Shown here: positions 19,559 to 28,266 of the stretch, one piece after another
Position numbering within the stretch: position 1 is the stretch's first letter
How the letters are laid out: each line of letters opens with the position of its first letter
Assembly (NCBI GenBank): GCA_019911795.1
Contig: JAIOJS010000183.1
Coordinates: 1 to 34,938, forward strand
Direction: 5' to 3'
DNA: 34,938 nucleotides
From: Thermoanaerobaculia bacterium
GTDB lineage: Bacteria > Acidobacteriota > Thermoanaerobaculia > Multivoradales > JAIOJS01
Position numbers and translations under genes: made by a program
Notes under the pieces: model-generated
The model's input: the letters and a program-made list of their open reading frames with translations, nothing else
What the model was told of the DNA's origin: nothing
Database searches by the model: none

Positions 19559-20419
19559 TCAGACGAAGCGCATACGCACGACCCCCGCCGCCAACAGCGA
19601 CAGGACCAGTAGCGCTAGGCCGATCTGAGACAGAGTCGGGATGCCCACGATTCCGAGGATGCTGGGATCAAGGTCTCCGGAAAGTTGGTGGTCGAGACAG
19701 GCTTCCAGTTCTGTCTGCCAGGGGGCGTCGGCCCTGTGGTCATACTCCTCGTAAGACAACGTGCCGTTGGCGTCCACTTCGATCCGTTCCACGTTCCCCG
19801 TGCCGGCCGCAGGGTAGAGGTCCACGAATTCCTCCAGAAAGTAGACCCGGCTGAAGCCGTCAGGGCTGTGGAAGCAGCCCGTGTCGAAGTAGCCAAAGCT
19901 CGAATTGGGAAGGGTCGAGGAGATTTCAGGAATCAACTCAAAGAGCGATCTCACGATAGGAGTGTTGTAGCGACCGTCGAACTGGAAATAAGCCAAGGTT
20001 CCGGCGCTGAAGAAGTTGATAGAGAACACATCGAGCAGCTCGGTTAGGCAGTTGATGGATTCGTTCTGGCCGTTCTCTGCAGCGTCATGAGCTGCCTGGT
20101 CAACGAACACTATAAGCACGTCCTCGGGAATGGCCATCCCCCGATAGACGCTCCACAAGTCCAGCTCCGGCAGTTGCTGCGCGGCTCGGTCCAGGTCCGC
20201 ATGGATCCGGTTGTAGAGAGGCCCCTCGGCGACCAGAACGTCCGAGTACCAGAGCGCCATGAGCTCGGCCGATCTGTCGGCGCGCGGCGAGGCTGCGAAG
20301 TCGGCTGAGTTCACGAGATCGGCGGCGGCGAGGCAGGCTGCGGGTTGCGCGTGAAGATGCGACGGAGTCGCAACGATCAGTCCGAGCAGGCCGAGGAGAC
20401 AAGAGACGGGACGGTACAT
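19559..20419 (-). CDS. Secreted protein with C-terminal IPTL-CTERM-like sorting signal
   Basis: Signal peptide MYRPVSCLLGLLGLIVATPSHLHAQ; C-terminus IPTLSQIGLALLVLSLLAAGVVRMRFV. Confidence 0.85.
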   Translation of the reverse strand: MYRPVSCLLGLLGLIVATPSHLHAQPAACLAAADLVNSADFAASPRADRSAELMALWYSDVLVAEGPLYNRIHADLDRAAQQLPELDLWSVYRGMAIPEDVLIVFVDQAAHDAAENGQNESINCLTELLDVFSINFFSAGTLAYFQFDGRYNTPIVRSLFELIPEISSTLPNSSFGYFDTGCFHSPDGFSRVYFLEEFVDLYPAAGTGNVERIEVDANGTLSYEEYDHRADAPWQTELEACLDHQLSGDLDPSILGIVGIPTLSQIGLALLVLSLLAAGVVRMRFV

Positions 20420-20563
20420 TTGTCGACGCTCTCCGTACTAATTGGAAGGTATAACTCCACTTACCATACCGTACCCTCGAGAAAGAGGTCTCGAAGAGGT
20501 CTGGAGGCACAGCTATTTCTTGTCCGCCGGGCCGACTGCGAAAAGGTGTTGTCTACGTCGGGA

Positions 20564-22123
20564 TCAGGGCGGCGACTCGAGCAACGGCTTCTCCGACAGG
20601 TAGATGAGGAGGGTACCCGGCACCACCTGGTGGCTCTTGGGCGGGTTGATGATCTCCTTACCGGACGGTGAACGCAGCCCGATGACCAAGCCACCTCGCT
20701 GAGTCAGCTGCATCTTGACGAGGAGATCGCCGAACCTCACCGGCTCGCTCGGCGCGTCCGGAATCTCACCCAAGTAGACATTGTGCGCCCCCGAGATCAG
20801 GACCCGGCTCATGGTGAGCGCGGTGCCGTGAAAGCCGACGGCATGGGCGATCATCGAATAGCCGATCTTGCGGGTCTCGATAACCTCGTCCGCCCCCGCG
20901 GAGCTGGCGTGCCCGACGTTCTCGGCGTCCAGGATCTCGGCCACCAAGTAAAGCGGGCGAAACCGTTGACGAACCTTCTTGCCATGCCGTCGCAAGTAGG
21001 AGCGGATCGTAAAGGTGATCAAGATGGTCCTGGCATCGGCGGCCTGCGGGCTCATGTCTCGGGCTCCGGACACGATCACCGCCGCGGCGTGGGTCAGTCG
21101 AACCTTGTCGAGTTCGCTCTCCTTGGTCGGATCACCTTGCACCCAAAGGTAGAGCGGCGGCAGGTCCCGAGGCCGCTCGTGGTCGTCGAAGACAACCACA
21201 CGGGTTTCCGTGGGATCGACCTCCTTCTCCAACGCGGTCAACAGGAGGGCGGTGCTCTCATCGTGGCCACAGACCACCACGTGGTTTACGTAGTCGCTCA
21301 TTCGAAATTGCTCCTCACGGATGCTCAACATACCTCGCACCAGGCTGGTCCCCACGACTCCCGCGAACAGGGCCAAGGACAACATGCCGGCCATCATCAG
21401 GACACCGCCGATAATGCGGCCCAGGAATGTCACGGGAGTGATGTCACCGTAGCCTACCGTGGTTACGGTGACGAGCGCCCACCACATGCCGTCGACGACC
21501 GACCCGATGTCCGGATTGGTCTTGATCTCGACGAAATAGAAACTGACGCCGCCGAGCAGGGTCGCCAATCCGAACACGCTGAAGGCAAAGGCGAAGAGAA
21601 GGCCGTTCTCTTCCAGCGCGTGAATCACGATGGCAAACGGATTGTGATATCTGAAAACCTTGCTGGTACGTAAGAGCCGTAGCAGACGTAGAGCCCGTAG
21701 GCCGCGTAGCCCCGGAAACAGGGCGAGGACGGCCAGCATGTCCACCAACTGGAGGGGACGTAGGGCAAAGCTCAGACGGGCCATAAAATGTTCGCGCAAT
21801 CGCCGGATTCGAGCCCGCCGGAAGACCTCGAGGGACGGGGGCCGGTAGGTCACGATCCGTATCACGATCTCCACGGCGAACACCTTCAGCAGGATACGGT
21901 CGATCCATCCCACGATCGGGATGGCGCTGCTGCCATCGGGCAGGAGGGCCTCGACTGCGAGGGACACGATGGACAGGACGATAAGGGTCCAAACCGAACC
22001 CTGAACGATGCGATAGATCCGCGTTCGGGGCTCGTGGAAGGCCGCGTGCAGGTGGGCGAGCAATCGAGTCACGATCTCCATCATACGTCCCCAGCTCACT
22101 CGGAGCCCTGGCGCCCGAGCCAT
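20564..22123 (-). CDS. Voltage-gated-type potassium channel with cytosolic RCK (TrkA-N/TrkA-C) domain
   Basis: S4-like RGLRALRLLRLLRTSKVFRYHN, selectivity filter TVTTVGYGDITP, then HVVVCGHDESTALLLTALEKE Rossmann start. The start may be internal at MMEIVTRL (22084). Confidence 0.9.
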   Translation of the reverse strand: MARAPGLRVSWGRMMEIVTRLLAHLHAAFHEPRTRIYRIVQGSVWTLIVLSIVSLAVEALLPDGSSAIPIVGWIDRILLKVFAVEIVIRIVTYRPPSLEVFRRARIRRLREHFMARLSFALRPLQLVDMLAVLALFPGLRGLRALRLLRLLRTSKVFRYHNPFAIVIHALEENGLLFAFAFSVFGLATLLGGVSFYFVEIKTNPDIGSVVDGMWWALVTVTTVGYGDITPVTFLGRIIGGVLMMAGMLSLALFAGVVGTSLVRGMLSIREEQFRMSDYVNHVVVCGHDESTALLLTALEKEVDPTETRVVVFDDHERPRDLPPLYLWVQGDPTKESELDKVRLTHAAAVIVSGARDMSPQAADARTILITFTIRSYLRRHGKKVRQRFRPLYLVAEILDAENVGHASSAGADEVIETRKIGYSMIAHAVGFHGTALTMSRVLISGAHNVYLGEIPDAPSEPVRFGDLLVKMQLTQRGGLVIGLRSPSGKEIINPPKSHQVVPGTLLIYLSEKPLLESPP

Positions 22124-22370
22124 CAGGCGCCCCGAGAACTCCTGCCTACCTCGGCAAGCGTTCGCGGGTTTCCGGTTCGATCTCTCTTACCAGGGCTTGC
22201 GCCGTCTGCTGACGCTCCGCCGAACAGTTCTCCGCCCGGCAAAGCCAAAGGGACTAGCTCGAGGGACTCCTCTCGACGTGATTCCAAGAACCGCTTGTCG
22301 CCGCGTCGCTTGGGTTCGCTAGCCTGGTTTGGAACCCCCGGCGTCCTGGGGCTTCTCGGTGTCCCAGGGC

Positions 22371-23807
22371 TCAACGTGACGTGGTCGATGGGGACCGTTT
22401 CGAGATTCGGTAGTGTTCCTTGCGCAGCCCGTAGGACCGCATCTTGTTGTAGAGAGTACGGGGGTTGACTCCAGCCACCTCGGCAACCTCGTCCACCCGC
22501 CCGCGATAGCTCTGCAGCAGGCGGTGGAGGTAGTCCCGTTCGAAGGCTTCGACCACCCTTTGGCGCGCCTCCGCGAGCGGTGTGTTGGTAAGTCCTGGCG
22601 ATGGGAGAACTGTGTGGCCCGCGGCAAGTTCTCGTTGAGCGGGGATTTGGTGCAGGAGATCGGTGGCCTCGATTCGGTCTCCTTCGGCCAGCAAGACGCC
22701 CCGCTCGACTGCATTGATGAGCTCTCTTACATTGCCTGGCCAGAGATGTTGCTCCAACGCGTGCAGGCTCTCCTCCGAGAACCCATCGAGGCGCGGTCGA
22801 CCGAGACGATTCTTGAAGTGATCAAGATAGGCGCTGACCAGCGGCCTCACGTCCTCACGGCGTTCGCGGAGGGGAGGGATCTGCAGCATGACAACGCTCA
22901 ATCGGTAGAAGAGGTCACGACGAAACTCCCCTCGGTCCAAGGCACCGTGCAGGTCCTGGTTGGTCGCAGCGATGATCCGGACATCGAGCGGTACTGGGCG
23001 TTCCGCTCCGAGTCTCTGAATCTCACGTTCTTGCAACGCGCGCAGGAGTTTGGCCTGAAGGTGGATGGGCATGTCTCCGACTTCATCGAGAAACAGCGTG
23101 CCGCGATGGGCTAGTTCGAATGCCCCGCGTCGAGCACGAACTGCTCCCGTGAAAGCCCCCGCCTCATGGCCGAACAGTTCGGACTCCATAAGCGACTCAG
23201 GGACGGCCGCGCAGTTGACTGCGACGAAGGGGCCAGCGGACCGCGGGCTCTGATCGTGAACCCTACGAGCGAGCCATTCCTTGCCCACACCCGTCTCGCC
23301 GAGAATCAGGAGGGTAGTGTCGGCGGCGGCAACACGGGTGGCAAGGTCCAGCAGTCTTTGCATTGCAGGGCTCTTGGTTGCCCCCTCCAGAATCGAAACG
23401 CGATCCTCCTGGGTCGCCCGAAATCGAGATAGAGCGAGTTCCCGGAAGCGCCGCAGCACCGTTCGCAGGCTTGCTTCCCAGCCCTCGGGTTCGAGGTCCG
23501 AGTGAAGCACCGCGAAGGCTCCGGCGGCGTGCAGCAATACTCGATCCTGAGGTCGGTCTCCATCGACGATGCCAACGACCTCGGTTTGCTCGGGAGAGGA
23601 GCGAACTCTCGGAAGGGTCGATCTCCAAGGATCAGGAAGATCGGCTGCCGTGACAACGAGCAGATCAAAGCCCCCCTGTTCGAGCTGTTCCCAGAGGGAC
23701 TCGTCGAGTCGACCCTCCGTCACGTGAGTTCCAGCCTTCTTGATCCCCCGAGAGACACGATCACGCAGTGCTTTCGGCTCGATCCACACTAGGGCTCTGA
23801 GCAGCAT
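22371..23807 (-). CDS. Sigma54-dependent enhancer-binding protein (NtrC family) with degenerate receiver-like N-terminus and Fis-type HTH
   Basis: [16 protein letters not shown] (Walker A), [15 protein letters not shown] (sigma54 contact), [10 protein letters not shown] (Walker B), WPGNVREL, C-term [34 protein letters not shown]. Confidence 0.95.
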   Translation of the reverse strand: MLLRALVWIEPKALRDRVSRGIKKAGTHVTEGRLDESLWEQLEQGGFDLLVVTAADLPDPWRSTLPRVRSSPEQTEVVGIVDGDRPQDRVLLHAAGAFAVLHSDLEPEGWEASLRTVLRRFRELALSRFRATQEDRVSILEGATKSPAMQRLLDLATRVAAADTTLLILGETGVGKEWLARRVHDQSPRSAGPFVAVNCAAVPESLMESELFGHEAGAFTGAVRARRGAFELAHRGTLFLDEVGDMPIHLQAKLLRALQEREIQRLGAERPVPLDVRIIAATNQDLHGALDRGEFRRDLFYRLSVVMLQIPPLRERREDVRPLVSAYLDHFKNRLGRPRLDGFSEESLHALEQHLWPGNVRELINAVERGVLLAEGDRIEATDLLHQIPAQRELAAGHTVLPSPGLTNTPLAEARQRVVEAFERDYLHRLLQSYRGRVDEVAEVAGVNPRTLYNKMRSYGLRKEHYRISKRSPSTTSR

Positions 23808-23819
23808 CGCGAGCCTCCT

Positions 23820-23885
23820 TTTCGGTAATTCTATACCGAAATATCAGTCTCGCAATACCGATAATGCGGCACTCTAATACCGATA
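23820..23885. promoter_or_regulatory. Three contiguous 22-bp operator-like units (TTTCGGTA-N6-TACCGAAA family)
   Basis: TTTCGGTAATTCTATACCGAAA (perfect 8-bp inverted repeat), TATCAGTCTCGCAATACCGATA, ATGCGGCACTCTAATACCGATA; ATACCGA recurs at 23833, 23855 and 23877. Confidence 0.8.
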
Positions 23886-23933
23886 TATTCATCCTGCCAC
23901 CTGCCGACCCAACAAAACCGTGATTCTCCGTTC

Positions 23934-23949
23934 TGGCACTCTCTTTGCT
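23934..23949 (+). promoter_or_regulatory. Sigma54 (-24/-12) promoter
   Basis: TGGCACTCTCTTTGCT matches TGGCAC-N5-TTGCW exactly; GG-N10-GC at 23935/23947. Confidence 0.8.
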
Positions 23950-24066
23950 GTAGTGGTTTATCAGGGCAGCCTCATGCTGTCCCATCAATTCGCACCTCCG
24001 GGCGACGATGGTGCGAGAGAGACAAACAGCCCGGCAAAGTCACTCGAACTCGAAGGAGTTTCGAGA

Positions 24067-24717
24067 GTGGAGTTGAAGAAAATGACCAATACATCCAAGA
24101 TTGCGTTGACGACCGTTGCAACCCTGGGGTTCGTTCTGTCAGGTTGTGCCAAGGCCCCGCAGGAAGAGATTTTGAAGAGCGAGTCAGCCCTCGAGTCCGC
24201 TCGCGGAGCGGACGCGGAGGAGTGGGCTGGCGAAGAATGGCAGCAGGCCGTCAACGCAAAAGCAGCACTCGACGAGGAACTGGCAACCCAGTCCGGCAAG
24301 ATGGGCATCATGCGGCGATACGACCGCACCAACGAGCTCGTAACCGAGGCGAACACCGCCGCCGCCGCCGCTCGTGAAGCTGCTCTCACCAACAAAGAGA
24401 CCGCTCGCGCCGAGGCGGCCGCTTCGATCGAGGTCGTGCAAGAGGTCCTCGCGACGGGCGACGATCTGGTAGAGCAGCTGACCGCTTGCCCAAAGAAGCC
24501 GAAGGGCTTCGAAGCTGACATGGTGATCATCACGGGGAATCTCACGGCTCTGCGCGGTGAGTTCACTAAGGTCCAGAGCCTGTTCGAAGCCGGGAGTTAC
24601 TCCGCCAGCATCGAAGAGGGCCACGCTCTAGTGGAGCAGATCGAAACCCTGACGGCCGACCTCGAAGGAGCGATGGAAAAGATCGGTTGTGAGCCAACCC
24701 AGGTTTCGACCATCTGA
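24067..24717 (+). CDS. Alpha-helical lipoprotein (DUF4398-like)
   Basis: Lipobox TTVATLGFVLSGC; Ala/Glu-rich helical body. GTG 24067 has RBS AAGGAG; ATG 24082 is an alternative start. Confidence 0.85.
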   Translation: MELKKMTNTSKIALTTVATLGFVLSGCAKAPQEEILKSESALESARGADAEEWAGEEWQQAVNAKAALDEELATQSGKMGIMRRYDRTNELVTEANTAAAAAREAALTNKETARAEAAASIEVVQEVLATGDDLVEQLTACPKKPKGFEADMVIITGNLTALRGEFTKVQSLFEAGSYSASIEEGHALVEQIETLTADLEGAMEKIGCEPTQVSTI

Positions 24718-24817
24718 CTGGGCGCGCAGTTCTGGCCAGGCCTTCAGAAGGATCCTGGCGCAACGGTACTAGGAAGAGTCGGTCACCAGGATTCGTGACT
24801 TGACTCGAGTGATCGAG

Positions 24818-24856
24818 CGGGCTCGGGCCGTCCCGAGCCCGTATTTCTGTTTCTTC
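24818..24856 (+). terminator. Intrinsic terminator between lipoprotein and L,D-transpeptidase genes
   Basis: CGGGCTCGGG-CCGT-CCCGAGCCCG perfect 10-bp stem followed by TATTTCTGTTTCTT. Confidence 0.8.
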
Positions 24857-24870
24857 ACTGCGGGCCGCCG

Positions 24871-25929
24871 ATGCTCTCCAACTCATCAACCACACTAGGG
24901 CTTCCCACTCTACTGACGTTCTGTTGGCTGACCCTTGCCGGCTGTGATCAGCGTCCCGTCGGCAATACGATGGCCTTCGACGCCACAGTTGTTCGAGTCT
25001 TGGATCAGCTCGAGGCACCGGACCTTCGCCAGCGCCTCGAAGGGTCCTGGCGCGAAGTCCAGCTCGCCGAAGCCGCCAGCCGGGGGCGTTGGCGACCTGA
25101 TCCGAAGGTCGAGGTTCTCTGGGCCTCGACGATGGCGGAGGCACGAGCCTGCTGGCTCGAAGGGGAACGACGACACCATCAGCTTCAGGAGGAGTGGTCC
25201 CAAGCGCGTCAACGTGCCGAGGATCTGCGCGCGCGGGCGGCGGGGCTCGGGCCCGACGTCTTGGAGGCTTCGTTCGTTTCCCTACAGAGATCGGCTGACA
25301 TCGCTTGGAACCGCGCGCTTCGCCGCCTGAGTGCCGACGATCTAGTGGGTGCCATTCAGGCCGCGGATGAGACCACGGTGAGTCTGGAACAGCTCGTCGC
25401 CGTGTGGGAATCGTCGAACTCGCGATTCTTCCGTTCCGACCTGAGACGTCATTGGGCCGGCATAGAGCAGTTGGCAATGGAGGACTCCCGTCGGGCCGGC
25501 GCGGCGCTGGTCGTCGACAAATATCAGCGGCGCCTTCACGTTTGGGAAGATGGAAAGAAGACCGGTAGCTACGCCATAGAACTGGGCCAACGCGGCCTCG
25601 AACGGAAGCTGGTCGCTGGCGACCGCGCAACCCCCGAAGGCAGGTATCGAGTCTCTGCGGTCAAGGGAGAAGGTAATACTCGCTACTTCCGGGCCCTCCT
25701 CTTGGACTACCCGAACGATGAGGATCGACAACGCCTGGCCGCCGCCGTTCGCAGTGGGATCGTTCCGCTGGGTTCATCGGCCGGAAGCCTCATCGAGATT
25801 CATGGTCATGGCGGCCGTGGCATGGACTGGACCGACGGGTGCATCGCCTTGAGTGACCAGGATATGGAGGCCCTCTGGTCAGTCGCGGCGGAGGGGCTTT
25901 CCGTCTCCATTGTGGGAGTACTTCCTTGA
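24871..25929 (+). CDS. L,D-transpeptidase (YkuD) lipoprotein
   Basis: Lipobox FCWLTLAGC; C-terminal IEIHGHGGRGMDWTDGCIALSDQDMEALW. Confidence 0.9.
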   Translation: MLSNSSTTLGLPTLLTFCWLTLAGCDQRPVGNTMAFDATVVRVLDQLEAPDLRQRLEGSWREVQLAEAASRGRWRPDPKVEVLWASTMAEARACWLEGERRHHQLQEEWSQARQRAEDLRARAAGLGPDVLEASFVSLQRSADIAWNRALRRLSADDLVGAIQAADETTVSLEQLVAVWESSNSRFFRSDLRRHWAGIEQLAMEDSRRAGAALVVDKYQRRLHVWEDGKKTGSYAIELGQRGLERKLVAGDRATPEGRYRVSAVKGEGNTRYFRALLLDYPNDEDRQRLAAAVRSGIVPLGSSAGSLIEIHGHGGRGMDWTDGCIALSDQDMEALWSVAAEGLSVSIVGVLP

Positions 25930-26627
25930 TACAAGTCGAAGATGGTCTCCTGAAGTCTCCGATCCCCGCCTCGGAGGTCGCTGTGTCCAGGCGCCGTGGC
26001 TGGGCCCTGGTTGTCGGCACTCTTACGTTGGGCTTACTGCTACTTCTCGTCTTCGGCTTGTGGGTTGCAGATCCGGGACTGGTGTACTTGGACACCGGGT
26101 TCATCGCCAACCCTGGAATCTCGGAGAGCGGCCAGACGGAGGGCGAAGCGCGAGCGAGCCGAGAACTCGAGTCTCTGGCTCCCCGGGGACGATTCGTCGT
26201 CATCGACAGCTTCGGAGGGACGCTAAGTGTCTACCAGGGCGAAGACCTCTTGCGCCAAGCAGTTAGCTCTGCGGGAAGCGGTTCTGCGTTGAGAGACCCC
26301 CGCAACGGAAAGTTCTGGGTCTTCGAGACTCCGATCGGCGAACATCGAGTGCAGCGGAAGGCGCGAGATCCAGTTTGGAACAAACCGGACTGGGCCTTCG
26401 TCGAAGAAGGCAGAGTTCCTCCCCCACTAGGCCATCCCGAGAGAGCAGATCGGATCTCTCTGGGCGACTATGCGCTGTACCTCGGGGACGGCTATCTCAT
26501 TCACGGCACTCTGTTTCAAACGACCCTCGGAAATCGCGTGACGCACGGCTGTGTTCGTCTCGGAGACCAGGATCTGGAGTGGCTCTTCAACAACGTTCCA
26601 GTGGGGAGTCGAGTATGGATCTACTAG
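25926..26627 (+). CDS. L,D-transpeptidase (YkuD), membrane anchored
   Basis: TM LVVGTLTLGLLLLLVFGLWVA; YLIHGTLFQTTLGNRVTHGCVRLGDQDLEWLF. TTG start overlaps the upstream stop; GTG 25982 is an alternative. Confidence 0.9.
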   Translation: MIQVEDGLLKSPIPASEVAVSRRRGWALVVGTLTLGLLLLLVFGLWVADPGLVYLDTGFIANPGISESGQTEGEARASRELESLAPRGRFVVIDSFGGTLSVYQGEDLLRQAVSSAGSGSALRDPRNGKFWVFETPIGEHRVQRKARDPVWNKPDWAFVEEGRVPPPLGHPERADRISLGDYALYLGDGYLIHGTLFQTTLGNRVTHGCVRLGDQDLEWLFNNVPVGSRVWIY

Positions 26628-27364
26628 AGAGCCATCAGGCGCGACTGGATCCGCCAAGTAGGAGGACTCCGGATCCGGACTCTGGCCCGCAGTCCCCCCG
26701 TCCATCCAGGGCCTTCCGTGGCCGTGGCGGACTCTGCCTATGGGTCCTAGTGATCGCTAGCCTCTGCACCAGGAGTGTTGGGGAGGCTCGACCGACCGAC
26801 GTACGATCCAACCTGTCGGCAACCGAGATCGAGTTGCAAGTCGCCCAAGCGGCTTTCCCGTACCTGGTTCTCGATCTGGCATCGAATACGATGGCGATCC
26901 GCATGAAGGGCCGGACGCTCGAGGTCATTCCCCTGCAGGGCCATCGATTGCTGAGAGCCGGTCGGCTAACGGCAACCCGGCAGCCCCTCGAGTTGCCAGC
27001 CCTCTGGCACGTGATCAAGCGCCCCCCCTCTCGACGCAAGGTGACCGCCCCTGCGACCCTGAGCGCGACGGAGAACCCCTTGGACCCACCACCGGCGGCC
27101 GCTGGGGAGACCCCACCACCCCCTGACGTCTACGACTTCGAGACCCATCAAGGTTGGACGGTCGAGATTGGCCGCGAGTTAATCGAACCCACCCGAGTTC
27201 AACTCTGGCGCCAGGCTCTGACGGATGGCTGGGCGACACGACGCGGCAAGATTCGCTCGCGGCCCGATCGACTGGTACTAGAGATGTCGCCCGAGTCGGC
27301 CACCCGACTCCACCATCTAATCCGTCCCGACATACCGATTCTGATCCTAGCCACGGCCCCTTGA
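26615..27364 (+). CDS. Exported/membrane-anchored companion protein of the L,D-transpeptidase operon, unknown function
   Basis: ATG 26615 overlaps the LDT stop; hydrophobic segment GLCLWVLVIASLCTRSVGEA; FPYLVLDLASNTMAIRMKGRTLEVIPLQGHRLL. Confidence 0.8.
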   Translation: MDLLESHQARLDPPSRRTPDPDSGPQSPRPSRAFRGRGGLCLWVLVIASLCTRSVGEARPTDVRSNLSATEIELQVAQAAFPYLVLDLASNTMAIRMKGRTLEVIPLQGHRLLRAGRLTATRQPLELPALWHVIKRPPSRRKVTAPATLSATENPLDPPPAAAGETPPPPDVYDFETHQGWTVEIGRELIEPTRVQLWRQALTDGWATRRGKIRSRPDRLVLEMSPESATRLHHLIRPDIPILILATAP

Positions 27365-27563
27365 GATCGCTGGACTAGGGCAGCCTGCACCGTTCGAGAG
27401 CGGCAAGAATCACGCCCAACGAAGAATACGCCTCCTTTCCTCTTGACGAAACGACTGGCGAGCGAGTCTCCACCGGCGACCCAATCTGTATGACAAGAAT
27501 CATAGTTCCTGGCGCTCCACAGGCGCACAGTTAATACGTTGTGGAACTTGGCAGGAGAGAGCC

Positions 27564-28229
27564 ATGATGAGAACCCGGTGTCACACGAACTCCGTTTGTC
27601 GGGACCTCTTGGTGGGAGTGGTTCTTCTGTCGCTGGCCGGGACGGCCTTTGGATCGGGTCGTGGCGGCGACCTCGTGGCGGAACCGTTCGACCACGAACT
27701 GTCCCGGGCTTCCCCGTCCCCCACATCTCCGGAGAGCGAACCCGTCGTCCAAGGCACTACCCCCCTGACGTCCTTCCGACTTGCCGGCTCGGCTTTCAAG
27801 CCCCGCGCGACCGATGTCACCGCAACCACCAACTCCAACGGCTCCTGCGCCTACGCTGCGGCGGGCAATGCGAGCACAGTCTGGAACGTCTCTCCGAACC
27901 TGCCGCAGGGTGCGATTGTCGACACTCTGCGGATCTACTACAACGACACGTCGGCTAGCAACTCCACCGCCTGGTTCACTGTCTACGACCTCTACGGCTC
28001 AATCGCTCAGGAGTGGCCCGTCAGCTCGAACACCAGCGGCGGAAACAGCTTCAACGACAGCGCTCAGATCAATCACACTGTCGACTACGGCGTCTACTCG
28101 TACCTGGTCAACTGGCGCCCCGCCGTCTCGGGCAGCACGATGCAACTGTGCGGAGTCCGGCTGTTCTACGTCGCACCCACGCTCTTCAGTGATGGATTCG
28201 AGTCCGGCAACACGTCGGCCTGGAACTGA
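27564..28229 (+). CDS. Secreted protein (paralog A) ending in LFSDGFESGNTSAWN
   Basis: RBS GCAGGAGAG; signal peptide; FRLAGSAFKPRATDVTATTNSNGSCAYAAAGNASTVWN...LRIYYNDTSASNSTAWFTVYD. Confidence 0.85.
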   Translation: MMRTRCHTNSVCRDLLVGVVLLSLAGTAFGSGRGGDLVAEPFDHELSRASPSPTSPESEPVVQGTTPLTSFRLAGSAFKPRATDVTATTNSNGSCAYAAAGNASTVWNVSPNLPQGAIVDTLRIYYNDTSASNSTAWFTVYDLYGSIAQEWPVSSNTSGGNSFNDSAQINHTVDYGVYSYLVNWRPAVSGSTMQLCGVRLFYVAPTLFSDGFESGNTSAWN

Positions 28230-28266
28230 GTTCCACTGGAACTTCGCCCCCTTGGAGGAATCGACC

